Shown in pieces: positions 16,801-24,252 of a DNA stretch of 64,000 nucleotides. The stretch spans positions 1-64,000 of IMG/VR virus record IMGVR_UViG_3300029957_000007. One strand, 5' to 3'. The notes under the pieces were generated by a model that ran no database searches, was not told the DNA's origin, and worked only from the letters and a program-made list of their open reading frames with translations. The stretch is from a virus. The number at the start of each line of letters is the position of its first letter. The stretch's first letter is position 1. The translations under genes were made by a program, and so were the position numbers.

Positions 16801-17037
16801 CGTTCAGTGAGAGAACATCGAGCCAGAAATGGTGTGATGGCCTTCGTTGACTTTCAATTCGGAAAGAAGAAGGCTTCACTTACGATCTTTGGTGATCGAT
16901 GGCAGACGTACAAACACTTCGTCAAGCCAGGTGCATTGTTCTATGGAGATCTCACAGTTTCAGAATATCGTGAGAAGAAGAACTTCGTGCTTTCTGGGCG
17001 TGGTGGAGCAGATAACTACATGAAAGTTGTAGATTGA
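13822..17037 (+). CDS. dnaE: DNA polymerase III alpha subunit (C-family polymerase)
   Basis: 1071 aa, close to bacterial DnaE length. The N-terminal PHP domain keeps its metal ligands: HIHSEN (His7, His9), TDHGN (Asp40-His41), GSEFYF (Glu66), LSGCTSG and TNDAHYV, suggesting an active Mn/Zn exonuclease; E. coli DnaE has lost several of these. The polymerase core has GIGRGSAAGSL (residues 373-383), PDIDVDFE (catalytic Asp415 and Asp417) and KYDVLGIKTLD (third Asp, 578). DRPGPLRM and YGFNKAHSVCYAMI follow, then a C-terminal OB-like region (VGGIIRSVREHRARNGVMAF). This is the phage replicative polymerase. Phages more often carry A- or B-family enzymes. Confidence 0.95.
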   Translation: MSFVNLHIHSENSLLDGVGTIKEIVKKAKEQGSPAIAVTDHGNVNGAVQLYQECKENGIKPIFGSEFYFGYDAEKKEKNTGNMHLIVLAKNKQGFENLLRLNGWAHKHGFYRKPRIDFAHLKELKEGLIVLSGCTSGVIAKKLIAKDYDGALEWAEKFKKVFGEDYYLEMQVHDYKEQRVVNKGIIKLSAELKIKTVITNDAHYVNEDDGLLQDVMALIKQKKTWKDRKEALERIKRGEPSKMPWELGCKQLWMKSEDEMLASWKEWHKDYMDRKIFERSVAETAKLSEKIDNVAIDSSYKFPNIDSKKSVEDTFQEMLDEGFKKRGFKDSSKDEKARIKYEQKILQDLGLLPYFVILADAIKEARKRGIMVGIGRGSAAGSLICYCLGITGVNPLIHGLMFERFISPARKDMPDIDVDFESERKGEIEEYLISKYGEDKVGHVATYGMMQLKSSIKDVSRVMGGDPKATNDFTAVFPKDIDKEVKTKYPKLSDFKEAFAEHVDKFLSAHEKHEKILKTAWKLKGRIRHISQHPAGIVITPKPLDHLVAVQRHGGKLLIGWTEGQRKELTPFGFVKYDVLGIKTLDILKRALQLIKKRHDKDIDIETIPLTDKKVYKKMSKGLSLGSFQFETDIMAMMLRELKPDCFDDLAALNALDRPGPLRMKMDKVFYDLKHGVENKNTKKMVKQIMRKMFPETYGVVLYQEQVMMAAMQLSGFSVIEADDMRRTITKNVGKFDKPEVKKLLDEVKHKFISRATKKIGESDAKFVWEIIFKFTEYGFNKAHSVCYAMIGYQCMYLKVNYPIEFYTAILQWSSGTDTEVYIEDALKNGIKILPVDINKSKLRFKPEGDGIRYPLGHIRDVKKAAVRIVEEKYKSFDDFLKKITGKRVNKKSIMSLIKAGAFDSMDPKIKRDKLAYLYTKMKAKPKEREAIERERWDVSKLLKMEKEAYGFEFSVHLFDDMLVKLGKDHGLEHLEKVFENDAGYQAHVGGIIRSVREHRARNGVMAFVDFQFGKKKASLTIFGDRWQTYKHFVKPGALFYGDLTVSEYREKKNFVLSGRGGADNYMKVVD

Positions 17038-17058
17038 GATCTAACTCATGGAGGTGGA

Positions 17059-17538
17059 ATGCTAAAGCCAGTGTTCGATATGACCGTGATCAAAAAGCTC
17101 TTGAGAGTCGTGGTGTTCAACATGCCTTTCAAGAACAAGTTCGTTCACGTGATCGTTGGTGACGCTGAGTCTGGTTTTACACCGGACACAAGTGACATCA
17201 CAAACGCTCTTCACGAGATGGCGACAAAGGATCAGAAGAACTTCGGTGACACAGTCTTCCTCACTACAAACGCTGGTATCAAGTTCAGACCAATGAGGAT
17301 CGAGAGCTTGAAGAAGAAGATCACCTTCGTGATCGTTGGTGATGAGAACACAAAGTATGACGATGTGGAGTTCAAGAAGATCGAGTTAGAAGTGAAAGCC
17401 GCTTTTGAATCTGCGAAGCTCAGCACGACAAGGGTCGTTGTGTTGAGGTATCCAGTGCAGATGGTAAGCGGTGACGATGTCGAGGAGGCTCCACATGTCG
17501 AAGTTCGGAAACCAGGAGTTGATACAAAAGCTTCGTGA
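17059..17538 (+). CDS. Hypothetical protein
   Basis: 159 aa, not recognised. GGAGGTG precedes the ATG. It seems to contain two similar halves, each with a strand-turn block ending HVIVGD or FVIVGDE (residues about 30-37 and 88-96), hinting at an internal duplication. Located between dnaE and the UvsY-like gene, so perhaps a replication accessory factor (inference). Confidence 0.6.
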   Translation: MLKPVFDMTVIKKLLRVVVFNMPFKNKFVHVIVGDAESGFTPDTSDITNALHEMATKDQKNFGDTVFLTTNAGIKFRPMRIESLKKKITFVIVGDENTKYDDVEFKKIELEVKAAFESAKLSTTRVVVLRYPVQMVSGDDVEEAPHVEVRKPGVDTKAS

Positions 17539-18055
17539 CAAGATAGGCGGTGAGGAGTTCAGCATCAGCATCAATGCATTGCAGTACAAAGGCAATGTGC
17601 TTGAGATGCTGATCTCCTACGATCCAGACGACTACGATTCTCTTCAACGTGAGTTCCTCCTTCAACCAACGCGTTTTGCAAAGTTTGGTATCTTCTTAGC
17701 TAAAGCAAAAGACATGCTGAGTGATACTGAACGGCAATTCAAGAAGTGGAAGCGAAGCAAGCGACGCGTAGCTATTGAACGGTTGCATCGTCGATTCAAA
17801 GAGGATGGCATCAAACGTGGTATCACAAACGACGACATTGATGCCTACATCGAGGAGAAGTTCGCTGATGAACATGAAGAATTCGAGAGAAAGCTTCAGC
17901 GTTGGAGGAAGAATGTCGACATTCTGGAGGTAATCAAAGACTCGTTCAAGCAGAAGAAGGACATGCTAGTTAGCGCTGGTATGCTCTTCAATAAGGCCAT
18001 CGACCTCGGCTTCATTGAGGTCAAGAAGCGCAAACTCATCAATCATTCAAACTAA
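17495..18055 (+). CDS. UvsY-like recombination mediator (tentative)
   Basis: 186 aa from the ATG at 17495, preceded by GAGGAGG. The protein is helical and charged, with the C-terminal pattern NVDILEVIKDSFKQKKDML ... LFNKAIDLGF, reminiscent of the T4 UvsY C-terminus ('DKDVLKV..... LL......AL....IK'). UvsY loads the recombinase onto gp32-coated ssDNA. Here the next genes are a gp32-like protein and RecA, exactly its partners. Similarity is judged by eye and position; it may be another accessory protein. Confidence 0.45.
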   Translation: MSKFGNQELIQKLRDKIGGEEFSISINALQYKGNVLEMLISYDPDDYDSLQREFLLQPTRFAKFGIFLAKAKDMLSDTERQFKKWKRSKRRVAIERLHRRFKEDGIKRGITNDDIDAYIEEKFADEHEEFERKLQRWRKNVDILEVIKDSFKQKKDMLVSAGMLFNKAIDLGFIEVKKRKLINHSN

Positions 18056-18064
18056 GAGGTAACC

Positions 18065-19165
18065 GTGGGTAACAAGTGGCAAGACGCAATCGCAAACAGC
18101 GGTGGTGACGATATCCGCCGTTTGAAGGTCAACGCTCCAGCCAAGGGTGAGAAAACGAAGCTCAGGATTCGCATCATCGACAACAACTTCGAAGATGCGT
18201 GGGTTCACTTCTTCCCTGGCTTCAAAGAGAACGGTGAGAAGGGAGTTCGCTTTGCCGTGTGTCATGGCAAGGGCAAGTGCCCTATCTGCGCCAAGTTCGA
18301 GGAGAGCGGAGACGAGGACTTCAAGGCGAAGCGTCAGTTCTACATGAACGTGATCGATCGCAAGGCTGAGAAGCCTCAGGTCATGGTCTACCAATGCGGT
18401 TTCGGTACGTTCAAAGACATCGCTGCTCTCACTGATGAGGATTCCGGTCTCACGGATCCCAGCGAGTTCGATGTGATCATCACTCGTGTCGGTAGCAAGA
18501 AGACCGACACACGCTACACGATCAAGCCGTTCATGAAGGATGGCGTGGTCGTGAAGAAGAAGTTGCCTTCCGACCTGCGTGAACTGATCGCTGCCAAGAC
18601 GGAGGACGGTGGTCCTTATGATCTCTCCAAGTTCGTCGAGAAGGTTTCGATCGACGACATCGAAGAGATGCTGACTGGCAACTTCTCGTCCAAGGCCAAG
18701 GGCAAGAAGAAGGACGATGACGAGGATGACGAAGACGAGAAGCCGAAGAAGAAAGGAAAGAAGTACGCCGCTGATGACGATGAGGACGAGGACGACAAGC
18801 CGAAAAAGAAGAAGAAGTCGTCTGATGACGATGAGGATGATGAGGACGAGGACGAGAAGCCGAAAAAGAAGTCCAAGAAAGACGAAGATGAGGATGACGA
18901 TGAGGACGAGGACGAGAAGCCCAAGAAAAAGGGCAAGAAGAAAGATGATGAGGACGAGGACGAAGATGAGAAGCCTCGGAAAAAGTCGAAGAAGAAGGAT
19001 GATGACGACGAAGACGAGGATGAGGACGAAGATGAGAAGCCCAAGAAAAAGGGCAAGTCCAAGTCTGACGATGACGACGAGGACGAAGATGAAGACGAGG
19101 ATGAGAAGCCTCGCAAGAAGTCGAAGTCCAAGAAGGACGACGACGATGATGAGGATGAAGACTGA
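18065..19165 (+). CDS. gp32-like single-stranded DNA-binding protein with extreme acidic/basic tail
   Basis: 366 aa, GTG start with AGAGGT upstream. The core (residues 1-215) resembles T4-type ssDNA-binding proteins: a zinc element CHGKGKCPICAKF (Cys66, His67, Cys72, Cys75), KRQFYMNVIDR, and beta strands with aromatic residues. The C-terminal 150 residues are alternating Asp/Glu runs and KPKKKGKK-type blocks. Known phage SSBs end in a short acidic tail that recruits partners; this tail is far longer and mixed in charge, and resembles the tail of the protein at 7235-8200. It would coat ssDNA at forks and recombination sites. Confidence 0.75.
   Translation: MGNKWQDAIANSGGDDIRRLKVNAPAKGEKTKLRIRIIDNNFEDAWVHFFPGFKENGEKGVRFAVCHGKGKCPICAKFEESGDEDFKAKRQFYMNVIDRKAEKPQVMVYQCGFGTFKDIAALTDEDSGLTDPSEFDVIITRVGSKKTDTRYTIKPFMKDGVVVKKKLPSDLRELIAAKTEDGGPYDLSKFVEKVSIDDIEEMLTGNFSSKAKGKKKDDDEDDEDEKPKKKGKKYAADDDEDEDDKPKKKKKSSDDDEDDEDEDEKPKKKSKKDEDEDDDEDEDEKPKKKGKKKDDEDEDEDEKPRKKSKKKDDDDEDEDEDEDEKPKKKGKSKSDDDDEDEDEDEDEKPRKKSKSKKDDDDDEDED
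18711..19160 (+). repeat. GA-rich codon repeats in SSB tail
   Basis: Imperfect repeats of GACGAGGACGAGAAGCC and AAGAAAAAGGGCAAGAAG-type units encode the polyampholyte tail. Similar units occur at 7310-7915, so slippage or recombination between the two loci is possible. Confidence 0.75.
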
Positions 19166-19400
19166 TCTTGTTCGGCTGAGGTACCCCCACTTCAGCTGAA
19201 CGAGTGCAATGATGAGTCGAAAGACAGGTTGGACAAGCAGAGTTGAGTTGTCGGGACGATGTTGCCATCCGCTCAACTTCTCCTTCTGTCGTGGAAAGGT
19301 CAGGTCAGAGAGAAACTGATCCCGGGAATCGACTACTGGTTACGTGCCATCCTACACAATGGGCCACGCAGATCATCATTGTTTTCTTTTCGGAGCTACA
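19166..19400 (+). promoter_or_regulatory. Structured intergenic region
   Basis: A 235-base gap without a convincing gene. It holds a 13-bp RNA hairpin (19170-19182 with 19189-19201, two G-U pairs, loop ACCCCC) and a 7-bp stem AGTTGAG/CTCAACT (19241-19247 with 19272-19278). The first hairpin has no T run, so it may protect or process the SSB transcript and not terminate it. A promoter for the next gene may lie here but I cannot point to it. Confidence 0.4.
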
Positions 19401-19769
19401 ATGCAGGCTGGATTCAATGAATTCGGAAAGCTCTATATCAAGTTCGCTATGAACTTCGCGATCCCGTTAGCAAAGGGAAGCCAAGACTTCATCTCACCAA
19501 CAGTTGGTGGAATGAAGAACATGGCTGAAAAGTTCATTGGCAAAAAGTTCGTGTTGCATGGTGGTGGACCAGAGATCGGAACGTGCACTGATGTTGAGAA
19601 CCCTGTGTTCGGTCACTACATCTTTGTGGTGACTGTCGACGACAGGTACAAAGACATCGTGCTCAAGATCCTGCAGCTCAATCATCCATCCATCAGTTCA
19701 AAGCTACACGATGCTAAAGGTGAACTGACCTTAGAGCAAAAAGAAGTCTCAGTTACAAAGCCCACCTAG
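19401..19769 (+). CDS. Hypothetical protein
   Basis: 122 aa, not recognised. Start at 19401 has GGAG six bases upstream. It looks like a compact alpha/beta domain with FVLHGGGPEIGTC and YIFVVTVDDRYKDI. It lies between SSB and RecA genes, so a recombination or replication accessory role is possible. Confidence 0.6.
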   Translation: MQAGFNEFGKLYIKFAMNFAIPLAKGSQDFISPTVGGMKNMAEKFIGKKFVLHGGGPEIGTCTDVENPVFGHYIFVVTVDDRYKDIVLKILQLNHPSISSKLHDAKGELTLEQKEVSVTKPT

Positions 19770-19867
19770 GGCAGTACCGTTTATCCTTACGTATCTGCAA
19801 GGATCGACGAGCCTAGGCCAACCTGTGTGGTTCCGGAAATGCCGTAGGGATCAACTTGAGGCACTAA

Positions 19868-20920
19868 ATGCCCATCGAAAAGACGTCCAAAGAGAAGAAG
19901 CACGCAGAGAAGGTAGATAAGGACTTCGACAAGATCATAGCTGATTTGAACAAGGACTACGGTCAAGGCTCTGTGATGCGATTGAGAGCAGATAAGATCG
20001 CTGAACAGAAAGCTGGTCGTATCGTCATACCAACTGCTTCACTTGAACTTGATCGAGCGACTGGCGTTGGTGGTCTCATGACTGGAACGGTCGTTGAGAT
20101 CTACGGCGGAGAGTCCAGTGGTAAGACCACAACGGTTTTACAAACACTGGCCAATGCACAACGCATTGCAAAGAAGAGAGAACTGGCTTGTGCTTTCATC
20201 GATGCTGAGCAGTCATATGACTTCGAATATGCTGACGCACTTGGTGTCGTTCAAGAAGACTTGTTCTTCTCTCAGCCAGACAACGGTGAACAAGCAATCA
20301 ATATTGCTAGGACGATGATCCGCAGTGGAAAGTTTTTGTTCATTGCCATCGACTCCGTTGCTATGCTGGTGCCAAAGGCTGAACTAGAAAACCCGATGGA
20401 CAAGGAAACAATGGGTGGTCTAGCTCGGTTGATGGGCAAGACAGTGCGTAAGCTAAGACGCATGGCTCGCAAGTACAATGTTTGCTTGGTGTTCATCAAT
20501 CAAACACGCACCAAGTTCAACGTCATGTTTGGAGATCCCGAAGACACGCCTGGTGGTAAGGCACTTCGCTTCGCCGCCGACATGCGCATTCAATTGAAGA
20601 TGATGGGTGCCATCAAGAAGGGCGATGACAAGATCGCGAACAAGACTCAAGCATACTTGAAGAAAAACAAGTGCGCTAAGCCTCACCGCAAAGCATTGTT
20701 TAACATTCACTATGGCAAAGGTGTTGATAAGGTTCTAGACCTTTGGAACTGCCTCGACTCAACTGGCATGGGTGAATGGATCAAGAAGAAGAACAAAGCG
20801 AAAAAGTTTTATGTTGGCGACTATGCCTTCAACGACTACGATGAATTCAAAGATCGCATGGAGATGGATCCAAAGGTCAAGAAGATCTTCATCAAGATGC
20901 TACGTACATCTTGGCAATAG
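19868..20920 (+). CDS. recA: RecA recombinase
   Basis: 350 aa, a full-length bacterial-type RecA, not a T4 UvsX. Features: MAW-like GQGSVMRLR (32-40), Walker A GGESSGKTT (80-88), FIDAEQSYD (where RecA has the catalytic Glu, here FIDAEQ), Walker B FLFIAIDSVAML, loop L1 region MGGLARLMGKTVRKL, and VCLVFINQTR with loop L2 TPGGKALRF. It forms filaments on ssDNA and drives strand exchange, probably with the gp32-like and UvsY-like proteins upstream and 46/47 downstream. The 98-base leader 19770-19867 is not coding and has a 6-bp ATCCTT/AAGGAT hairpin. Confidence 0.93.
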   Translation: MPIEKTSKEKKHAEKVDKDFDKIIADLNKDYGQGSVMRLRADKIAEQKAGRIVIPTASLELDRATGVGGLMTGTVVEIYGGESSGKTTTVLQTLANAQRIAKKRELACAFIDAEQSYDFEYADALGVVQEDLFFSQPDNGEQAINIARTMIRSGKFLFIAIDSVAMLVPKAELENPMDKETMGGLARLMGKTVRKLRRMARKYNVCLVFINQTRTKFNVMFGDPEDTPGGKALRFAADMRIQLKMMGAIKKGDDKIANKTQAYLKKNKCAKPHRKALFNIHYGKGVDKVLDLWNCLDSTGMGEWIKKKNKAKKFYVGDYAFNDYDEFKDRMEMDPKVKKIFIKMLRTSWQ

Positions 20921-20933
20921 GAGAAAGATAACA

Positions 20934-21293
20934 ATGCCCATCGATGATGCATTGATCGCTGACACGGTTCAAAGCTTAAGAGTGCATGGGCTTCATTGTG
21001 TCAAGCCTGATTCGAGACTTGCTTGCTACGTCTCTTGCAAGGTAAGAACACCTCTTGGCTTTGTGTTCCTCAACAGCATAGCACTTGTTCAAGGCGACAA
21101 CGGCTTCTACATCTCGTTCCCTTCGAGAGAGAAGAACAGCGTTGAACAAAAGAAGAAGGATTTTTTCTTCATTGAGTCAGGCTTCAAAGAGATCCTGACC
21201 AAGCTCGCTGTGCAGGCATACAAGGACTATGTTGCCACCATCACAAGTGCAGCATCAGCTCATAACGCAAGACTTGAGCATCAACCACAGTAA
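20934..21293 (+). CDS. SpoVG-like nucleic-acid-binding protein
   Basis: 119 aa from the ATG at 20934. Residues about 25-95 follow the SpoVG pattern: strands LACYVSCKVRTPLGFVFLN, then SIALVQGDNGFYISFPSRE and DFFFIESGFKEILTKLAVQAY. SpoVG is a small DNA/RNA-binding regulator; homologues occur in phages. The match is by pattern only. It follows recA by 13 bases and probably shares its transcript. Confidence 0.5.
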   Translation: MPIDDALIADTVQSLRVHGLHCVKPDSRLACYVSCKVRTPLGFVFLNSIALVQGDNGFYISFPSREKNSVEQKKKDFFFIESGFKEILTKLAVQAYKDYVATITSAASAHNARLEHQPQ

Positions 21294-21604
21294 TGCCACG
21301 CTCACCACTCAAACAAGGTGGTGACGAGAACTATGTGATGGAGCAGATGTTGTTGATCTCACAGACAACATCTGCTCCCACATTTTTCGACGTTGCACAG
21401 AAGCTCAATGAGTCAGTAAGACGTAAGGCACTCAACGGTTTAATAAAGAAAGGCTTGGTTGGAAGGATAAATGGAATGGATGAACACGTTGTCTTTGGCA
21501 AAACGCCAGTGACAACAACATTCGAACAATTCTACATCACTGAATATGGCTACAAAATCATAGGAGAAACGCCATGGATCAAAAACAAGATACTCAAGCA
21601 GTAG
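21293..21604 (+). CDS. Hypothetical protein, possible winged helix
   Basis: 103 aa, TAATG overlap with the preceding stop. The segment TFFDVAQKLNESVRRKALNG followed by LIKKGLVGRI and a beta hairpin reads like a winged helix-turn-helix (helix, helix, wing). It may be a small DNA-binding regulator (inference). Confidence 0.5.
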   Translation: MPRSPLKQGGDENYVMEQMLLISQTTSAPTFFDVAQKLNESVRRKALNGLIKKGLVGRINGMDEHVVFGKTPVTTTFEQFYITEYGYKIIGETPWIKNKILKQ

Positions 21605-21981
21605 AGCCGATCGATGCTCCTGCAGAGGCTCAGAAACAAGAGGAACAGAAAGGCATGACGTTGGAGCAATCAACAGCCATCGCTGAGATGATCAAAAGCG
21701 TGATGACTGCTGTGTCCATGCACTTCTTCAATGTCACAAAGGACGAGTTGGTCTTAGCTCGGCAGACGATGGTCGATCGTCGCAGCAAAGCTGAGGCACT
21801 TGGTCCAATGTTCAATCCGCATTCTTGGCAAAGCAAAGTCGAGTTCTTCGATCAAGGGATCAAGAAGCTCGATGCTTTGATCATGCTCTACGAGGCTGAA
21901 GAAGCCTACCAGAAAATGCAGCAGACGAAGATCAAAGAAGAACAAGGGGCTGCTGTGATGCGCTCCATTCTTGGGATCTGA
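21574..21981 (+). CDS. Hypothetical helical protein
   Basis: 135 aa, not recognised. GGAG precedes the ATG, which lies 30 bases inside the previous gene. N-terminal 30 residues are Gln/Glu/Ala-rich and probably disordered; the rest is helical. Confidence 0.55.
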   Translation: MDQKQDTQAVEPIDAPAEAQKQEEQKGMTLEQSTAIAEMIKSVMTAVSMHFFNVTKDELVLARQTMVDRRSKAEALGPMFNPHSWQSKVEFFDQGIKKLDALIMLYEAEEAYQKMQQTKIKEEQGAAVMRSILGI

Positions 21982-21982
21982 C

Positions 21983-22225
21983 ATGTATTATGATAGCTAC
22001 GTCTATCCAAATGGTGACGTAAAAGGATTCACTCAATCACAAATAACCGGTCTCCCGCTTCGCAATGCAAACAGACATCCATCAAATATAACGGATGCTC
22101 TTCTACTGCTGTGTTACACAGATTGGTTTGGCGAAAAATACGCTGGAGAAAAGAATAATCTGTTGTCTTATATCACTACAAAAAATTTTTATAAGAGAAC
22201 AACTGGAAGCTATGAATTTCAATAG
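21983..22225 (+). CDS. Small hypothetical protein, AT-rich
   Basis: 80 aa, Tyr- and Asn-rich (MYYDSYVYPNGDVKGF), not recognised. Codons here are visibly more AT-rich than in the neighbouring replication genes, as in the next two genes, suggesting a recent insertion. The Shine-Dalgarno sequence is weak. Confidence 0.5.
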   Translation: MYYDSYVYPNGDVKGFTQSQITGLPLRNANRHPSNITDALLLLCYTDWFGEKYAGEKNNLLSYITTKNFYKRTTGSYEFQ

Positions 22226-22233
22226 GAGTTCTA

Positions 22234-22431
22234 ATGGCTAGAAGTCTTCGCTTGAATTTGATGATTGCTGCTGGTCTCTTTGGTGATTTAGCCAGAGAAC
22301 AAGAAGAACAACGATTGAAGCTTCAGGAATTTTATCCAAAGGCAGATAAAGACCAGCGTGATGATGAGAATAGAGCTGAAGCAATGAAACACTTGGCAAA
22401 GGGTCACCAGCGAAAATCTAAGAGGCGATGA
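22234..22431 (+). CDS. Small hypothetical protein
   Basis: 65 aa, AGGAG before the ATG. A short hydrophobic N-terminus (LNLMIAAGLFGDLA) is followed by a charged helix and a basic end, KSKRR. It is too weak for a confident membrane call. Confidence 0.5.
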   Translation: MARSLRLNLMIAAGLFGDLAREQEEQRLKLQEFYPKADKDQRDDENRAEAMKHLAKGHQRKSKRR

Positions 22432-22751
22432 TGCGAAACTTGACTCGTGAAGAATTTTTAAAAATGCCAGAAGGTACATTGTTCTGGACATATCATCAAC
22501 TTAGTTTTTCTGAACTGGGAATCAAAGGTAAAACATATACAATGGAAAAAAGCCCTAGAGGACCATTTGAAGATTTTTATTATGTTCCATTAATACCACA
22601 CATGTATAGTGATGGTGAACATCCGGAATTCATTGGTGAATGTGAGATGCAATTTCATGGGTGGACAGATGAAGATACTCTGTTCACTGTCTTTGATTAC
22701 AAAGACTTCAATCACTTCATCGAGCTGCTATCACGTGGAGTCAGTATATGA
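22428..22751 (+). CDS. Small hypothetical protein, AT-rich
   Basis: 107 aa with two ATGs in tandem (22428, 22431), the first overlapping the previous stop. Aromatic-rich and acidic (FWTYHQLSF, EDFYYVPLIPHMY). Not recognised. AT-rich like its two neighbours. Confidence 0.5.
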   Translation: MMRNLTREEFLKMPEGTLFWTYHQLSFSELGIKGKTYTMEKSPRGPFEDFYYVPLIPHMYSDGEHPEFIGECEMQFHGWTDEDTLFTVFDYKDFNHFIELLSRGVSI

Positions 22752-23869
22752 TCTCAGCAGTTGCGACTGGCGACATTCACATTGGCAAGCACAAATATGG
22801 CGTCACCAATCCTAAAAGCGGATTGGACACCTCTGTTGAAAGCGTGTTGAGATGCTTTGACCATTTGGTCTACTACTGCATTCAACACAAAGTGACGTTG
22901 GTCACCATCAACGGCGACTTGAGCAAAGGCAAGACACTGAGCGAAGAAGAGCGAGCTGAGTTCTATCGCCGTGTGAAGAAGCTTAATGACAATGGAATCA
23001 CGGTGGTCATCCTCAAAGGGAACCACGATGGCTCATTTGCCAAGCAGAACTCATTCAATATCCGGAGCTTGAAGGTGTTGAATCTCAAAAACACGCATGT
23101 TGTTGATGAGCCAACACTGATAAAGAAGGACAACTACTACATCATTGCGATGCCGTACATAGAATCGGTTGATGACTGGGTCGAGCAGTACAAAGCAATT
23201 CGCAAGAAAGTTTGGGGCACAAAGAAGAAGATCATTGTCTGTCTCCACGGGAATGTTGAAGGCATCAAGCATCACTACTCAGAATTGTTGGAGTCTGACG
23301 AGCCAAAAGACATTCCACTGTCAATCTTTAAAAACGATGACGGAGTGATCGCTGTCTGTTGTGCTCATCAGCATGAGCATCAAGTTATCCTTGAAAAGCC
23401 TTTCGTGTTTTACTCTGGCTCTTTGGATCGAGTGTCGTTCGCTGAACGAGACCAACCAAAGGGCTTTGTGCATTTCAAGTACTCAGATTCTAAACTCACC
23501 AAGAAGTTCGTTGAAGTCGATGCCAAACGCTTCATTCAGATCGAAGTGAAAGGCAAGGCGATTCCAAAATTGGACTACAAAAACGCCATTGTCAAAGTGG
23601 TCGTTGAATCCAATGGTGAGAAGGTCGATGTGTTTGACGTCGACTATGTTGAGTCGAAACTTCGTGAACTCGGTGCTCAATTCGTCACTGTCTCACGTCG
23701 AACACTTGAGATGGATGGAAAGAAAGTCTTCAACACGATCAAGAGCGCTGGGCTGTCGTTCAAGAAACGAGTTAGCGCTTGGACAGAGCGATTCATTGAA
23801 CCGCGCAGTAGAGACAATGTGAAACGCTTGGGCATTGAGCTCATTGAAGAGGCTCAAGAGGAGAGGTGA
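22748..23869 (+). CDS. SbcD/Mre11-type nuclease subunit (T4 gp47-like)
   Basis: 373 aa. Calcineurin-like metallophosphoesterase motifs in order: GDIHIGK (Asp9, His11), INGDLS (Asp57), KGNHDG (Asn92, His93, Asp94), LHGN and CCAHQHEH (late His ligands), then YSGSLDR. The C-terminal part is the capping domain. It pairs with the Rad50-like protein encoded downstream to process double-strand ends for recombination-dependent replication. ATGA coupling with the upstream gene. Confidence 0.9.
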   Translation: MISAVATGDIHIGKHKYGVTNPKSGLDTSVESVLRCFDHLVYYCIQHKVTLVTINGDLSKGKTLSEEERAEFYRRVKKLNDNGITVVILKGNHDGSFAKQNSFNIRSLKVLNLKNTHVVDEPTLIKKDNYYIIAMPYIESVDDWVEQYKAIRKKVWGTKKKIIVCLHGNVEGIKHHYSELLESDEPKDIPLSIFKNDDGVIAVCCAHQHEHQVILEKPFVFYSGSLDRVSFAERDQPKGFVHFKYSDSKLTKKFVEVDAKRFIQIEVKGKAIPKLDYKNAIVKVVVESNGEKVDVFDVDYVESKLRELGAQFVTVSRRTLEMDGKKVFNTIKSAGLSFKKRVSAWTERFIEPRSRDNVKRLGIELIEEAQEER

Positions 23870-24252
23870 TGCCATACAACAAAACAGACAAGTCTGAATG
23901 GCCTTGCACTTGTGGCAAGGTGTACAAATCTTCCCTTGCCAAAGAGATCTGCGCAGCCAGAAAACATGTCGAGTTGGTTGTATATGTTCCTCCGGTTGAG
24001 ATCGTAGTTGTCAAGAAAAAAGAGAAGGTTCAAAAGAGTATTAAACTGTACGAAAGGACGAGTAACGAAATAGAGAAGATCCTATGCGTTGATTGTGGCA
24101 GGGAATTGTTCAGGACTGGGAGAAAAGGACCACCTCCATCGAGATGTGAAAGCTGTAAGAAAGGTCATGTCAAGCTCCAGCTACTACATCGCAGAAATCA
24201 AGTGGCCTTAGAAAAATTCTCAAACCAAGAGAAACCAGATGGAACTGCTTAG
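23869..24252 (+). CDS. Zinc-binding protein between gp47 and gp46 homologues
   Basis: 127 aa. Two zinc elements: CTCG near residue 12 and CVDCGREL ... CESC near residues 73-96. It lies between the two subunits of the Mre11-Rad50-like complex, overlapping both genes (TGATG upstream, 14 bases downstream). The position suggests an accessory or regulator of that nuclease (inference). T4 also has small genes between 47 and 46, but this one is not recognised. Confidence 0.6.
   Translation: MPYNKTDKSEWPCTCGKVYKSSLAKEICAARKHVELVVYVPPVEIVVVKKKEKVQKSIKLYERTSNEIEKILCVDCGRELFRTGRKGPPPSRCESCKKGHVKLQLLHRRNQVALEKFSNQEKPDGTA

Noticed and set aside
18047-19276. 409-aa minus-strand ORF
   Set aside because: Shadow of the ssDNA-binding protein repeat tail; low-complexity Leu/Val/Ile strings, no domain and no upstream signal.
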